Source: Lentimicrobium sp.
GTDB lineage: Bacteria > Bacteroidota > Bacteroidia > Bacteroidales > Lentimicrobiaceae
NCBI GenBank assembly: GCA_019429275.1
Contig: JAHYJC010000022.1
Span: forward strand, 1 to 64,000
Reading direction: 5' to 3'
DNA: 64,000 nucleotides
The notes under the pieces are model-generated. The model was not told where the DNA came from. It did no database searches and saw nothing but the letters and a program-made list of their open reading frames with translations. A program made the translations under genes and the position numbers. Numbering within the stretch: the first letter of the stretch is position 1; the number at the start of each line of letters is the position of its first letter. Positions 26,216 through 34,804 of the stretch are shown in pieces.

Positions 26216-27295
26216 ATGTCAGAAAAAATTTTTGATAAAATAAAACCGGGTGTTGTAACCGGAAACGATGTACAGGAAGTTTTCAGGATTGCCCGTGAAA
26301 ATGGATTTGCCTTGCCCGCTGTCAATGTTGTTGGCACCGATTCTATCAATGCTGTGCTTCAGGCAGCCAAAGAGGTAAACTCTCCGGCCATTATACAATT
26401 TTCAAACGGAGGAGCACATTTTTATGCAGGTAAATTCCTGAATAATGAAGGAGAAAAGGCTGCCATTGCTGGAGCTGTTTCAGGAGCTATGCATGTGCAT
26501 AAAATGGCAGAACTGTATGGAGTAGCAGTGATTCTGCACACCGACCACGCAGCTAAAAAGTTGTTGCCTTGGATTGATGGGCTGCTCACCGAAGGTGAAA
26601 ACTTTTTTGCTAAAACCGGTAAACCACTTTTCAGTTCTCATATGCTCGATCTCTCGGAAGAGCCGCTTCATGAAAATATCGAAATTTCCGGAGAGTACCT
26701 CAAGAGAATGAGTAAGCTGGGAATGACCCTTGAAATTGAGCTTGGTGTTACCGGTGGTGAAGAAGACGGCGTTGACAATACCGGTGTTGACAGTTCAAAA
26801 CTCTATACTCAGCCCGAAGAAGTTTGCTATGCTTATGAACAACTTTCAAAAATCAGTCATCGGTTTACCATTGCTGCATCTTTTGGCAATGTTCATGGAG
26901 TTTATAAACCCGGTAACGTAAAACTTGAGCCGATAATTCTCAAAAAGTCGCAGGATTACATTCAGAAAAAATTCAATACTGTTGAAAAACCTGTGAACTT
27001 TGTATTTCATGGCGGTTCAGGCTCTGGCACTCAAGAGATTCGTGAAGCCATTTCATATGGAGTGGTAAAAATGAACATAGATACCGATACCCAATGGGCT
27101 ACCTGGAAAGGAATAAAGGATTATTACAAAAAGTATGAAGGTTACCTGCAGGGTCAGATTGGAAATCCTGAAGGCGAAGATAAACCCAATAAAAAATATT
27201 ATGATCCGCGTAAATGGTTGAATGAAGCACAAAAAACCATGATTAACAGGCTAAAATCTGCTTTTGAAGATCTGAATAACCTAAACAGAAGCTAA
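26216..27295 (+). CDS. fbaA: Class II fructose-bisphosphate aldolase
   Basis: A 359-residue zinc-dependent aldolase of the E. coli FbaA type, the same length as that enzyme. It cleaves fructose-1,6-bisphosphate to glyceraldehyde-3-phosphate and dihydroxyacetone phosphate in glycolysis and gluconeogenesis. Visible motifs include VILHTDHAAKK (catalytic Asp and zinc His), LEIELGVTGGEEDG, FGNVHGVYKPG (zinc His) and FHGGSGSG (zinc His with the phosphate loop), plus the NIDTDTQWATW end motif. It is monocistronic, with its own -7 element and a terminator shared with the converging Usp gene. Confidence 0.97.
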   Translation: MSEKIFDKIKPGVVTGNDVQEVFRIARENGFALPAVNVVGTDSINAVLQAAKEVNSPAIIQFSNGGAHFYAGKFLNNEGEKAAIAGAVSGAMHVHKMAELYGVAVILHTDHAAKKLLPWIDGLLTEGENFFAKTGKPLFSSHMLDLSEEPLHENIEISGEYLKRMSKLGMTLEIELGVTGGEEDGVDNTGVDSSKLYTQPEEVCYAYEQLSKISHRFTIAASFGNVHGVYKPGNVKLEPIILKKSQDYIQKKFNTVEKPVNFVFHGGSGSGTQEIREAISYGVVKMNIDTDTQWATWKGIKDYYKKYEGYLQGQIGNPEGEDKPNKKYYDPRKWLNEAQKTMINRLKSAFEDLNNLNRS

Positions 27296-27310
27296 GTGAA
27301 ATGCACCAGA

Positions 27311-27351
27311 TAAAAAATTCCCCGACATTTGATCGCCGGGGATTTTTTTTT
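27311..27351. terminator. Bidirectional terminator between fbaA and usp
   Basis: The stem TCCCCG/CGGGGA (27319-27324 with 27337-27342) is flanked by an A run on the left and a run of eight or more T on the right. It can therefore end both the plus-strand aldolase transcript and the minus-strand Usp transcript. Confidence 0.85.
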
Positions 27352-27359
27352 GGAATGGT

Positions 27360-28211
27360 TTAATAACCCATCGATATAAGCATTTCTTTGGGATGAACAC
27401 TTAAAACAGGTATGGGAGAATGATGTACCATTTGCTGTGCATAGGGTCCAAGCCAGAGATTGGCTGCTGATTTCTCTTGTTCGGTCATGATGGCGATAAG
27501 ATTGGCATCAATAGATTTAGCATACTCAATGGTTGAATCGCTGATGTTATCAGAATTCATTTCTGTGACAATGTAATTTACATTACGCTCTTTCAGGTAT
27601 TTAGCAGCCTGTTTTGTGTAGCTCATTATGGTGCTCCTTACGTTCTCAACAGAGGTAGTATATAGAGTAAGAATGTGAACCTCAGCGCCAAACATAAGGG
27701 CAAGGTCAGAAACGAAAGGTATTTTTTGTCTTGTTTCCATGCTTGAATCGATGGGAGCAATAATTTTGCTGAGATCGCGTGAAACCTGAACTCCGGCCCT
27801 GATGGTAATCACCGGGCATGGCGAAGCAGTTACAATCCGGTTTGCATTGCTACCAATCCAGAATTCTTCAAATCCCGATGATCCGTGCGTGCCTGCAACA
27901 ATGAGCCAGGCTTCGGATTCTTTTGCCTGATTTACAATTTCTTTATAGACTTTACCTTCTCTTATCATGTAATCCAGTTTTGAATCAGGCAGCTGATCCT
28001 GGTATTTGTTGATAAGGCGGATAAACTGATGCTCAACCTCTTCCAGCAAGTCATCCGAAAGGTCAGAAGAAAGTATGGTTTTTGTGGTATAAGGGTTGTT
28101 TACCCACAACATCAGAAGGTTTGATTTTGATTTTTTTGCAATGCTGATTGAATGTTCAAGAGCATTGATGGAGCAGTCTGAAAAATCAATGGCTGAGATG
28201 ATTGTTTTCAT
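27360..28211 (-). CDS. Universal stress protein, tandem UspA (second copy)
   Basis: A 283-residue paralogue of the protein at 23839-24690: same length and domain order, with matching motifs (MKTIISAIDFSDCS, GTHGSSGFEEFWIGSNANR, KIIAPIDSSMETRQK, GPYAQQMVHHSPIPVLSV). Both copies keep the glycine-rich ATP-binding signature. It converges on fbaA with a shared terminator. The two Usp genes lie on opposite strands about 2.7 kb apart and could be co-regulated under stress. Confidence 0.9.
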   Translation of the reverse strand: MKTIISAIDFSDCSINALEHSISIAKKSKSNLLMLWVNNPYTTKTILSSDLSDDLLEEVEHQFIRLINKYQDQLPDSKLDYMIREGKVYKEIVNQAKESEAWLIVAGTHGSSGFEEFWIGSNANRIVTASPCPVITIRAGVQVSRDLSKIIAPIDSSMETRQKIPFVSDLALMFGAEVHILTLYTTSVENVRSTIMSYTKQAAKYLKERNVNYIVTEMNSDNISDSTIEYAKSIDANLIAIMTEQEKSAANLWLGPYAQQMVHHSPIPVLSVHPKEMLISMGY

Positions 28212-28384
28212 GGCCTTTCAGAATTGGATTTGATTTGCTAAATTAGGAATAATATGTTTGATTATCAATTATCAGGTAAAATTTTCTGCAATGCTTAAAT
28301 GATAAAATTCAATGCCATTGATATGCTTCGCAAAAAATAATTAATTCAATCTTTCAATCGCGTTGAATAATTCAGGTTAGTGAA

Positions 28385-28918
28385 TCAAACTAAAATTTTC
28401 TTTTCATCCGGGGTAATTATCTCATCAAGTTCTTCGAGATGGTGCCTGATAAATGGCAGAATAGATGGCAGTAATTTTTCAAGTGGTTGATAAAATAATG
28501 AATTTTTCTGTTGCTCAGGAGTTATAAGACGGTTTTTAGGATCGATATAGGCCAGGGCATAAATGAGTGCCGAAAATATCAGCAAAGACTTCAGAACACC
28601 AAATCCTGCTCCAGTAATTCTGTTTAAAAATCCAAGTGCAACTGCTTTCACAATTTTCTCAATCGCTTTTCCGATCAATTGAACAATCACCACGACGAGT
28701 GCAAAGCAGATGAGAAAACCGACAAAATAGAGATAACGGCCTTCTGAGCCTGTAATTTCAATCAGCAATTGTTGAACACTTCCGGCAAACCTGAATGATA
28801 GTATGATTCCTAAAAGAAATCCGACAAATGAAGCCACACTTATGATGAAACCTTTAAAAAAGCCCGTGATGGCAGCAATAATAAGAGAAATAAAAATTAC
28901 AGCATCTATGATATTCAT
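28385..28918 (-). CDS. cvpA: CvpA family membrane protein
   Basis: A 177-residue protein with four predicted membrane helices in its first 140 residues (IDAVIFISLIIAAITGFFKG start; FAGSVQQLLIEITG loop; RITGAGFGVLKSLLI). This is the CvpA/colicin V production protein pattern, now linked to envelope homeostasis. The charged C-terminal tail is cytoplasmic. It follows the MlaF-like gene by 12 bases on the minus strand, so it is probably the last gene of that lipid-transport operon. Confidence 0.85.
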   Translation of the reverse strand: MNIIDAVIFISLIIAAITGFFKGFIISVASFVGFLLGIILSFRFAGSVQQLLIEITGSEGRYLYFVGFLICFALVVVIVQLIGKAIEKIVKAVALGFLNRITGAGFGVLKSLLIFSALIYALAYIDPKNRLITPEQQKNSLFYQPLEKLLPSILPFIRHHLEELDEIITPDEKKILV

Positions 28919-28930
28919 AAGCCAGGAGAA

Positions 28931-29674
28931 TTATTTCAATTTTCGGGTTAGTTCGGTAGCAAACACAAATTCATTTAATTCGGCATTGTCGCTTTTCAGG
29001 ATGGAATCTTTATCACCTTCCCACCACAATTTTCCTTGATGGATGTAGGAAATTTTATCGCCAATTTCAATCACCGAGTTCATATCATGTGTGTTGACGA
29101 CAGTTGTAATGTTATACTCTTGGGTAATTTCACTTATAAGTTTGTCAATTACATTGGCAGTCAGCGGATCGAGTCCCGAATTGGGCTCATCGCAAAAGAG
29201 GTATTTTGGATTCAAGGCAATGGCACGGGCTATGGCAACCCTTTTTTTCATACCTCCGCTGAGTTCGGCCGGAAATAATTTATTTACATTCTCAAGCCTC
29301 ACCCTTGAAAGGCAGAAGTTTGCCCTTTCAACCTTTTCGGCCATGGTTTGACCGGTAAACATGGTAAGTGGAAAAATTACATTCTCTTCAACAGTCATTG
29401 AATCGAATAAGGCTCCCCCCTGAAAAAGCATGCCAATCTCCTGGCGAATCATTCTCATTTCGTCGAACGACATTTTTGAGAAAACCCTTTCATCATAAAG
29501 TACTTTACCGCTGTCTATCTCAAAAAGTCCGACCAGGCATTTCATGAGAACAGTTTTTCCTGAACCACTTTGTCCGATGATTAGGTTGCACATTCCCGGA
29601 TCAAACCTGACTGACACATTATCCAGCACAAGATTATCGCCAAATGATTTGGAAACATTTATTGCTTCTATCAT
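28931..29674 (-). CDS. mlaF: MlaF-type ABC transporter ATP-binding protein
   Basis: A 247-residue ABC ATPase with Walker A GQSGSGKT, signature LSGGMKKRVAIARAIALNPK, and Walker B YLFCDEPNSGLDPLT. The LSGGM signature and short length match the Mla/Ttg2A group, which energises phospholipid transport between inner and outer membranes. It overlaps the MlaE permease gene by 4 bases (translational coupling). No MlaD/MCE or MlaBC gene lies nearby. Confidence 0.88.
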   Translation of the reverse strand: MIEAINVSKSFGDNLVLDNVSVRFDPGMCNLIIGQSGSGKTVLMKCLVGLFEIDSGKVLYDERVFSKMSFDEMRMIRQEIGMLFQGGALFDSMTVEENVIFPLTMFTGQTMAEKVERANFCLSRVRLENVNKLFPAELSGGMKKRVAIARAIALNPKYLFCDEPNSGLDPLTANVIDKLISEITQEYNITTVVNTHDMNSVIEIGDKISYIHQGKLWWEGDKDSILKSDNAELNEFVFATELTRKLK

Positions 29675-30417
29675 GATAGAAGAAGGTTAGTCAGAATAAG
29701 ATTAAACACAATAATGGCAATGCTGCTGTGAACCACACCTTTTGTACTTGAGGTTCCGACTTCGAATGCGCCACCTTTTGTATAGAACCCGTGATACCCC
29801 GAAATGGAAACAATTAGAAAGGCGAAAACCACAGTTTTAATCATCGCATAAACAATGTCGTAACTTTCGAAAAAAGCCTTGATGCCATAAACATATTCAC
29901 TGGAAGCGACAAGGCCTGTAAAAATTCCTGCCATCCAGCCTCCAAGAATGGCCATTATCATGCTCATCAGGATTAGAATGGGGTTTACAATGACAGCAGC
30001 TACAATCTTTGGAAAAATCAGATATGTGGCCGGATTGATTCCAATGATCTCAATGGCATCAATTTGCTCGGTCACTCTCATGGTGCCAAGTTCGGATGCA
30101 ACACGGCTTCCAACTTTACCAGCAAGAATCAGGCTTATGATGGTAGGCGAAAACTCAAGTACTACCGATTGGCGGGTGACAAATCCAATGGTATAAAGAG
30201 GAATGAGAGGAGTGTCAATATTGAAAGCCGTTTGAATGCAAAGTACTGCCCCCATAAAGGTTGAAAGAAATGCAACAATGCCTACTGAATCAACCCCCAG
30301 GTTGTCGACCTCAACCATGATCTGCCTGATGAAGATAGATTGCTTTTCAGGTTTTTTAAAAACCTGCCTCATGAGAAGAATATATCTTCCGATATGAAAT
30401 AGAAACCCTTTTATCAC
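29671..30417 (-). CDS. mlaE: MlaE-type ABC lipid transporter permease
   Basis: A 248-residue permease with five to six membrane helices and the MlaE family core (LILAGKVGSRVASELGTMRVTEQIDA, SGYHGFYTKGGA). It is the inner-membrane core of a lipid ABC transporter, with the ATPase encoded directly downstream. The start is GTG at 30417-30415 (MIKGFLFH), which fits the family length; the next ATG would remove 15 conserved residues. Confidence 0.87.
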   Translation of the reverse strand: MIKGFLFHIGRYILLMRQVFKKPEKQSIFIRQIMVEVDNLGVDSVGIVAFLSTFMGAVLCIQTAFNIDTPLIPLYTIGFVTRQSVVLEFSPTIISLILAGKVGSRVASELGTMRVTEQIDAIEIIGINPATYLIFPKIVAAVIVNPILILMSMIMAILGGWMAGIFTGLVASSEYVYGIKAFFESYDIVYAMIKTVVFAFLIVSISGYHGFYTKGGAFEVGTSSTKGVVHSSIAIIVFNLILTNLLLS

Positions 30418-30647
30418 AATTAAAACATTTATGTAAAATTATAAAATTTTCCCGAACTGAGCTTTTTTATGAGCAATTGTATAAAGCGGTAAAAATTCAG
30501 CGAAGCTGTGCTTGCCAGATTAGGAAACTTAAAAACGAAATAATCGCACATTATTTCAGGTAATCTGGCAGTTTACGCATTTTTTTCATTTTGTATTCAT
30601 CATTTTCTGCATTTAGTTGTTGTACTTTGAATCAAAATCAAGAAATT

Positions 30648-31310
30648 ATGAAGCAGTTAACATTTTTTTTAGTCTTTATTCTGATGATAGCTTTCACAGC
30701 CCAATCACAGGATTACTCAAATTTTATTTCCTGCAAAGTAAATGGTGTTGACTACAAGGCAGAGGCCCGTCGGTTAAAAATTCCGACCAGAGGTATTGAT
30801 TATCTGGCAATTGCATCGTTTCAGGTTTCACCTGATGTGCAGGTTTGGATTAGGTTTTATTACCTTACCGATAGCCTTAAACCAGGGGTTTATCCAATAA
30901 TTTCTGAAAATGGGCTTGAATCAGAAGCTAAAAAAAAGGCTGACAGATCAAAAGTATGGGTTTTGGTGGACTATACCGAAGAGACCAAAGGGTTAGGACA
31001 TGCTTTTCATGATGGTGAATCTCTTTCGGGAACAGTTGCGATCGACAAAGCAACAGCCACATCTGTTGAAGGCAGTTTTGAAGCCGAGCTCACTGGCGTT
31101 TATTATAAAAAGCGTGCTGTGGCAACCATGACAGGATCAGGTATCAAGGGAAATCTGGAGAAAAAACTGATTACTAAAGCTGGTGGAGGTATGCTTGCCA
31201 ATGCCGGTCCTCATGAACATGAGAATACAAAGAAGAGTAATGAAACAGATTCCATTATTCTGAGCGAAGGGCGATTTTTTGTCGACTGGAGTAAGCCCGA
31301 AAAAGAATAA
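30648..31310 (+). CDS. Secreted protein of unknown function
   Basis: About 220 residues with a signal peptide (MKQLTFFLVFILMIAFTAQSQ). The mature part is beta-strand rich (SCKVNGVDYKAEARR, VWIRFYYLTDSLKPGVYPI, SGTVAIDKATATSVEGSFEAEL), a pattern seen in Bacteroidota periplasmic or outer-membrane-associated proteins of unknown role. I chose the ATG at 30648, just after a TACTTTGA element at 30622, over an in-frame start at 30591 that lies before that promoter-like site. The C-terminal third is charged and His/Glu-rich. Confidence 0.7.
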   Translation: MKQLTFFLVFILMIAFTAQSQDYSNFISCKVNGVDYKAEARRLKIPTRGIDYLAIASFQVSPDVQVWIRFYYLTDSLKPGVYPIISENGLESEAKKKADRSKVWVLVDYTEETKGLGHAFHDGESLSGTVAIDKATATSVEGSFEAELTGVYYKKRAVATMTGSGIKGNLEKKLITKAGGGMLANAGPHEHENTKKSNETDSIILSEGRFFVDWSKPEKE

Positions 31311-31329
31311 TTCATCCATAACATTCAAG

Positions 31330-31372
31330 GGAAGGCCTTCCGGATACAATTCCCGGAGGTTCTTTTTATTTG
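31330..31372 (+). terminator. Probable terminator after the secreted protein gene
   Basis: An imperfect GC-rich stem (CCTTCCGG near 31335 with CCGGAGGT near 31353) is followed by TTCTTTTTATTTG. It is weaker than the others because of mismatches. Confidence 0.5.
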
Positions 31373-31500
31373 TATTCAGCGAACTGATAATTGGTTATTT
31401 TCAGTGCTGTAAATTTTCGAATCCAGTATTACCTTTCTGAAAATGTTTTATAAATGAATAAGCGCTAACGTGTTCATTTCATCACATCTTAAATTATTTC

Positions 31501-32691
31501 ATGAGGGCAGATTCCTTGGATCCAGCGAATCAGGATGCTGATTCTGATCACATAAAAGTTGCACCTGTTCAGAGCGATCCTGTTGTTGAACTCGCCGAAT
31601 GTTTTAATAAGATCCTGGGAAAGCATTTTTTGCAATTGCTTGCTGATGCTATACCTGAGCCGGCGGCCATAATCTCTTCTGATTGGCAGATTATTTCTGC
31701 AAACAGGGCTATAAGTGATTTCAAAACATCAGATTCTTCTGATAAATACGTGAATGGCCGTCCGGGCGATATTTTAGCCTGCATTCATGCCATTGAAACT
31801 CCCGGAGGGTGCGGCAATACTGATTATTGCAAATTCTGCGGCATTTACAATGCAATTGTTGAGTGCCAGAGAACAGGGAAACAGATTAGTAAAGAATGCA
31901 GGCTGAGTTCAAGGTGTGAAGGTGAAACTTTTTCACATGATTTTTTGATTACAATTACCCCATATCAATATAATGATAAGATATTTTATGTTTTTACTGC
32001 CAAAGACATCAGCGATAAAAAACGGCGGATTATCCTTGAAAAGATGCTGTTTAATTCTGTTTATAATACAGTTTCAGAACTGAACGATATACTTCATGAG
32101 ATAAAGGGAACTAAAGTAAATTTGGGAATAAAGGAGTCGGGCGAGTTTGCCGAAAAAGCAGCAAACAATCTTCTGAATAAAATACTTTTCCTGAGAACTC
32201 TTGATGCTGCCGAGAAAGGAGATTTAAGACCGGCTATTATTGGTTATGATGTAAATCTGATCATGCAGGAAGTGGCTGCCTTTCTGCGTCACCATAAATC
32301 GGCAGAAGGTAAAAGTATTGTGGTGGAACCTTTCAAAGGAACATCAGAACCCTTTACTGATGTTGAATTGCTGAGGTGGGCTTTGATTAATCTTGTTAAA
32401 AATGGTTTGGAAGCTTCATTCAGAAACGATACCGTTACCATGAGTGCCCTTGAATCGGCGGGTAATATTTATTTTAACATTTCAAATCAGGGAATAATTC
32501 CTGAAGGCGTGAGGCATCAGATTTTTCAAAGATCATTTTCTACCAAGGGCTCAGATAGAGGACTGGGATCTTATTCGGTTAAACTGTTTATAACCAAATA
32601 TCTACTGGGTAAAGTTTTTTTCGAATCCGATGAACAGCAAGGCACCATATTCACCATTACTATTCCCATAGAACCAATTATTAAAAACTGA
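31501..32691 (+). CDS. PAS-domain histidine kinase with Cys-rich motif
   Basis: A 396-residue soluble kinase without membrane helices. A PAS domain (about 40-170) contains the cysteine-rich motif GDILACIHAI...GGCGNTDYCKFCGIYNA, a feature shared with a set of bacterial PAS sensors. A helical dimerisation segment has a candidate phospho-His (about 199, in ILHEIKG). The ATPase domain shows an N-box (LINLVKNGLEA) and a G-box (SDRGLGSYSVKLF). No response regulator is adjacent, so its partner is unknown. The clustered cysteines suggest redox or metal sensing, an inference from composition. Confidence 0.82.
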   Translation: MRADSLDPANQDADSDHIKVAPVQSDPVVELAECFNKILGKHFLQLLADAIPEPAAIISSDWQIISANRAISDFKTSDSSDKYVNGRPGDILACIHAIETPGGCGNTDYCKFCGIYNAIVECQRTGKQISKECRLSSRCEGETFSHDFLITITPYQYNDKIFYVFTAKDISDKKRRIILEKMLFNSVYNTVSELNDILHEIKGTKVNLGIKESGEFAEKAANNLLNKILFLRTLDAAEKGDLRPAIIGYDVNLIMQEVAAFLRHHKSAEGKSIVVEPFKGTSEPFTDVELLRWALINLVKNGLEASFRNDTVTMSALESAGNIYFNISNQGIIPEGVRHQIFQRSFSTKGSDRGLGSYSVKLFITKYLLGKVFFESDEQQGTIFTITIPIEPIIKN

Positions 32692-32715
32692 ATTTTTCCA
32701 AATTCGGTTTTTAAT
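32683..32715 (+). terminator. Rho-independent terminator overlapping the kinase stop codon
   Basis: A 13-bp AT-rich stem (32683-32695 with 32700-32712, one G-U wobble) has a TTCC loop and a T-rich tail. Its left arm contains the kinase stop codon. Confidence 0.65.
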
Positions 32716-32837
32716 TGCATAAACATCACTGAATCTCATTTTTATTAACCAATTGAGATAATCCCCTAATTATTATTTTCTTTTACATTCCGAAAGGTAA
32801 GGAATTACTATTTTTGAAGACGAAAACCTGCGTAATA

Positions 32838-33020
32838 ATGTTAAACAGAAAACATAAGATATTTATATTATTCATTTTCCTGCCGATGCTTTTGTTTTCC
32901 GCGTGTTCAACACCTTCTTACAAGCAGAATAAATACAAGAGTGCAAAAAGATATCGCGATTGCGGCTGCATGAATTACGACACAATACGATACACTACCT
33001 TATGCAGTTATGACCAATAA
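32838..33020 (+). CDS. Small lipoprotein
   Basis: About 60 residues, starting at the ATG at 32838 (the open frame extends upstream only to a TTG at 32814). Residues 1-20 are hydrophobic with a lipobox LLFSAC, and the mature tail is short, Lys/Tyr-rich and contains CGC. It overlaps the SprT gene by 11 bases. Function unknown; small basic lipoproteins of this kind occur in Bacteroidota. Confidence 0.6.
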   Translation: MLNRKHKIFILFIFLPMLLFSACSTPSYKQNKYKSAKRYRDCGCMNYDTIRYTTLCSYDQ

Positions 33021-33645
33021 CAGACCCCTGAAACAAGCCCTTGAAGAGTATTTGCCCGAAGGATGTACCGGTATGGTTCTGGATTGGTTTGCAAGTCACA
33101 GGGTAACTCTTCGTATAACCAAAAGCCGTCGCACCAAACTGGGCGATTTTCGCAACAGGGGACCGTTGGTAATTCCTGTTATTTCGGTGAATCATGATTT
33201 GAATCCATACAGTTTTCTGGTTACCCTGCTTCACGAAATGGCTCATGCTGAGATACACCTGAATCAGAAAAAAAGAATACAACCTCACGGAAAGGAATGG
33301 AAGTTAACCTATCAGCGTATTGCAAATCCATTCCTGACTCTTGAGAAATTGGATCCTGGTTTTAAGAAAGTCTTTGAACTCTACCTGAAAAATCCTTCGG
33401 CTTCAAGCATGGCACACCTGCCTCTTGCCAGAATGCTCAGGTCTTTTGATAAAAAAAGTGATATTTTTTTAATAGGAGATATTCCGGAAAATTCATATTT
33501 TGCATTGCCTGATGGAAGAGTTTTCAGAAAAGGTGGGCTTTTGCGAAAAAGGTTCAGGTGCGAATGCCTGAACAACAAAAGGGTTTATTTATTCAATCCT
33601 ATGGCAGAGATAAGCCCTTTACAAAGTAATGCTGAAGTAAAATGA
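33010..33645 (+). CDS. SprT-like zinc metalloprotein
   Basis: A 211-residue protein with the SprT-like zinc motif HEMAHAE (75-81), preceded by a typical NPYSFLVTLLHEMAH context and followed by HGKEW. This is the SprT/Spartan-related fold, known in eukaryotes for DNA-protein crosslink repair; the bacterial role is poorly defined. A C-terminal zinc-ribbon-like stretch (RFRCEC...) provides a few cysteines. Its start overlaps the small lipoprotein's end, so the two may be translated together. Confidence 0.85.
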   Translation: MTNNRPLKQALEEYLPEGCTGMVLDWFASHRVTLRITKSRRTKLGDFRNRGPLVIPVISVNHDLNPYSFLVTLLHEMAHAEIHLNQKKRIQPHGKEWKLTYQRIANPFLTLEKLDPGFKKVFELYLKNPSASSMAHLPLARMLRSFDKKSDIFLIGDIPENSYFALPDGRVFRKGGLLRKRFRCECLNNKRVYLFNPMAEISPLQSNAEVK

Positions 33646-33697
33646 TTTAGTGAAAAAGAAATTTTTTTAAAAATATGGCTAATTAATTCACAAAAAC

Positions 33698-34786
33698 ATG
33701 AATAAAAACAATTTCTGTATCATTATGGCTGGCGGTGTTGGCGCAAGGTTTTGGCCTATGAGTCGCCAGAATCATCCAAAGCAGTTCATTGACATACTGG
33801 GCAATGGGGAAACCTTGATTCAGAGTACCTTTAGGCGTTTCAGTAAAATTTGTCCCCCTGAAAATATTTATATTGTTACCAATGAAATATATAAAGCTCA
33901 GGTGCTTCAACAACTTCCTGTTGTTGAAGATCAGGTGTTGTGCGAACCTTCGCGAAGAAATACAGCGCCCTGCATAGCTTATGCCAATTACAGGATTCTT
34001 CAGCTTAACCCTGATGCCAATATTGTGGTTGCGCCTTCCGATCATATCATTTTGAAAGAAGATAACTTCACCGAAGTAATAAAATCAGCACTTAAAGCTT
34101 CGGAAGAAAACGACTGGTTGCTCACACTCGGCATCAGACCCAGCAGGCCTGATACCGGCTATGGATACATTCAGTATGATTATAGTTATGATCACGATGA
34201 CGATCATATTGTTAAGAAAGTGAAGACTTTTACGGAGAAACCACAAATTGAAATGGCCAGGCAATTTCTTGCAAGTGGTGATTTTCTGTGGAATTCCGGC
34301 ATTTTTATCTGGAGGCTGAAAACCATACTTTCCGCTTTCAATGAACATATTCCCGAAGTGGATCAGTTGTTCAGGGCAGGAATAGGAAAATATGCAACAC
34401 CCGATGAAGATGCATTTATACGTCAGACTTATGCCATGTGTAAGAGCATCTCAATTGACTATGGTGTGATGGAAAAGGCTGAGAATGTTTATGTTATGGC
34501 ATCTGATTTTGGGTGGAGCGATCTTGGTACCTGGGGCTCGCTTTATGAAACCCGACAAAAAGATGAGGCAGGCAATGCCGTGGTTGGTCAGCATGTTATG
34601 CTTTATGAAAGCCGCAATTGTATTGTAAATGTGCCTAAAGATAAGTTAGTTGTCCTGCATGGCCTTGATGGGTATATTGTTGTTGAAGACAACGGAATAT
34701 TGCTGGTGTGCCGAAAGGGTGATGAACAGCAAATCAGGCAGTTTGTAAATGATGTTTTGATTGAAAAAGGTGAAAAATATATATAA
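33698..34786 (+). CDS. manC: Mannose-1-phosphate guanylyltransferase
   Basis: A 362-residue nucleotidyltransferase. The N-terminal GTP-binding signature MAGGVGARFWPMSR with NHPKQF is diagnostic, and further family features (EPSRRNTAPC, VVAPSDHII, FTEKPQ, WNSGIFIW, DFGWSDLGTWG) are present. It makes GDP-mannose from mannose-1-phosphate and GTP, feeding glycan synthesis. It lacks the C-terminal phosphomannose isomerase domain of bifunctional enzymes. The S46 peptidase gene follows after 18 bases, so the two are likely co-transcribed. Confidence 0.95.
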   Translation: MNKNNFCIIMAGGVGARFWPMSRQNHPKQFIDILGNGETLIQSTFRRFSKICPPENIYIVTNEIYKAQVLQQLPVVEDQVLCEPSRRNTAPCIAYANYRILQLNPDANIVVAPSDHIILKEDNFTEVIKSALKASEENDWLLTLGIRPSRPDTGYGYIQYDYSYDHDDDHIVKKVKTFTEKPQIEMARQFLASGDFLWNSGIFIWRLKTILSAFNEHIPEVDQLFRAGIGKYATPDEDAFIRQTYAMCKSISIDYGVMEKAENVYVMASDFGWSDLGTWGSLYETRQKDEAGNAVVGQHVMLYESRNCIVNVPKDKLVVLHGLDGYIVVEDNGILLVCRKGDEQQIRQFVNDVLIEKGEKYI

Positions 34787-34804
34787 CCAATAAATTAAAC
34801 TAAA

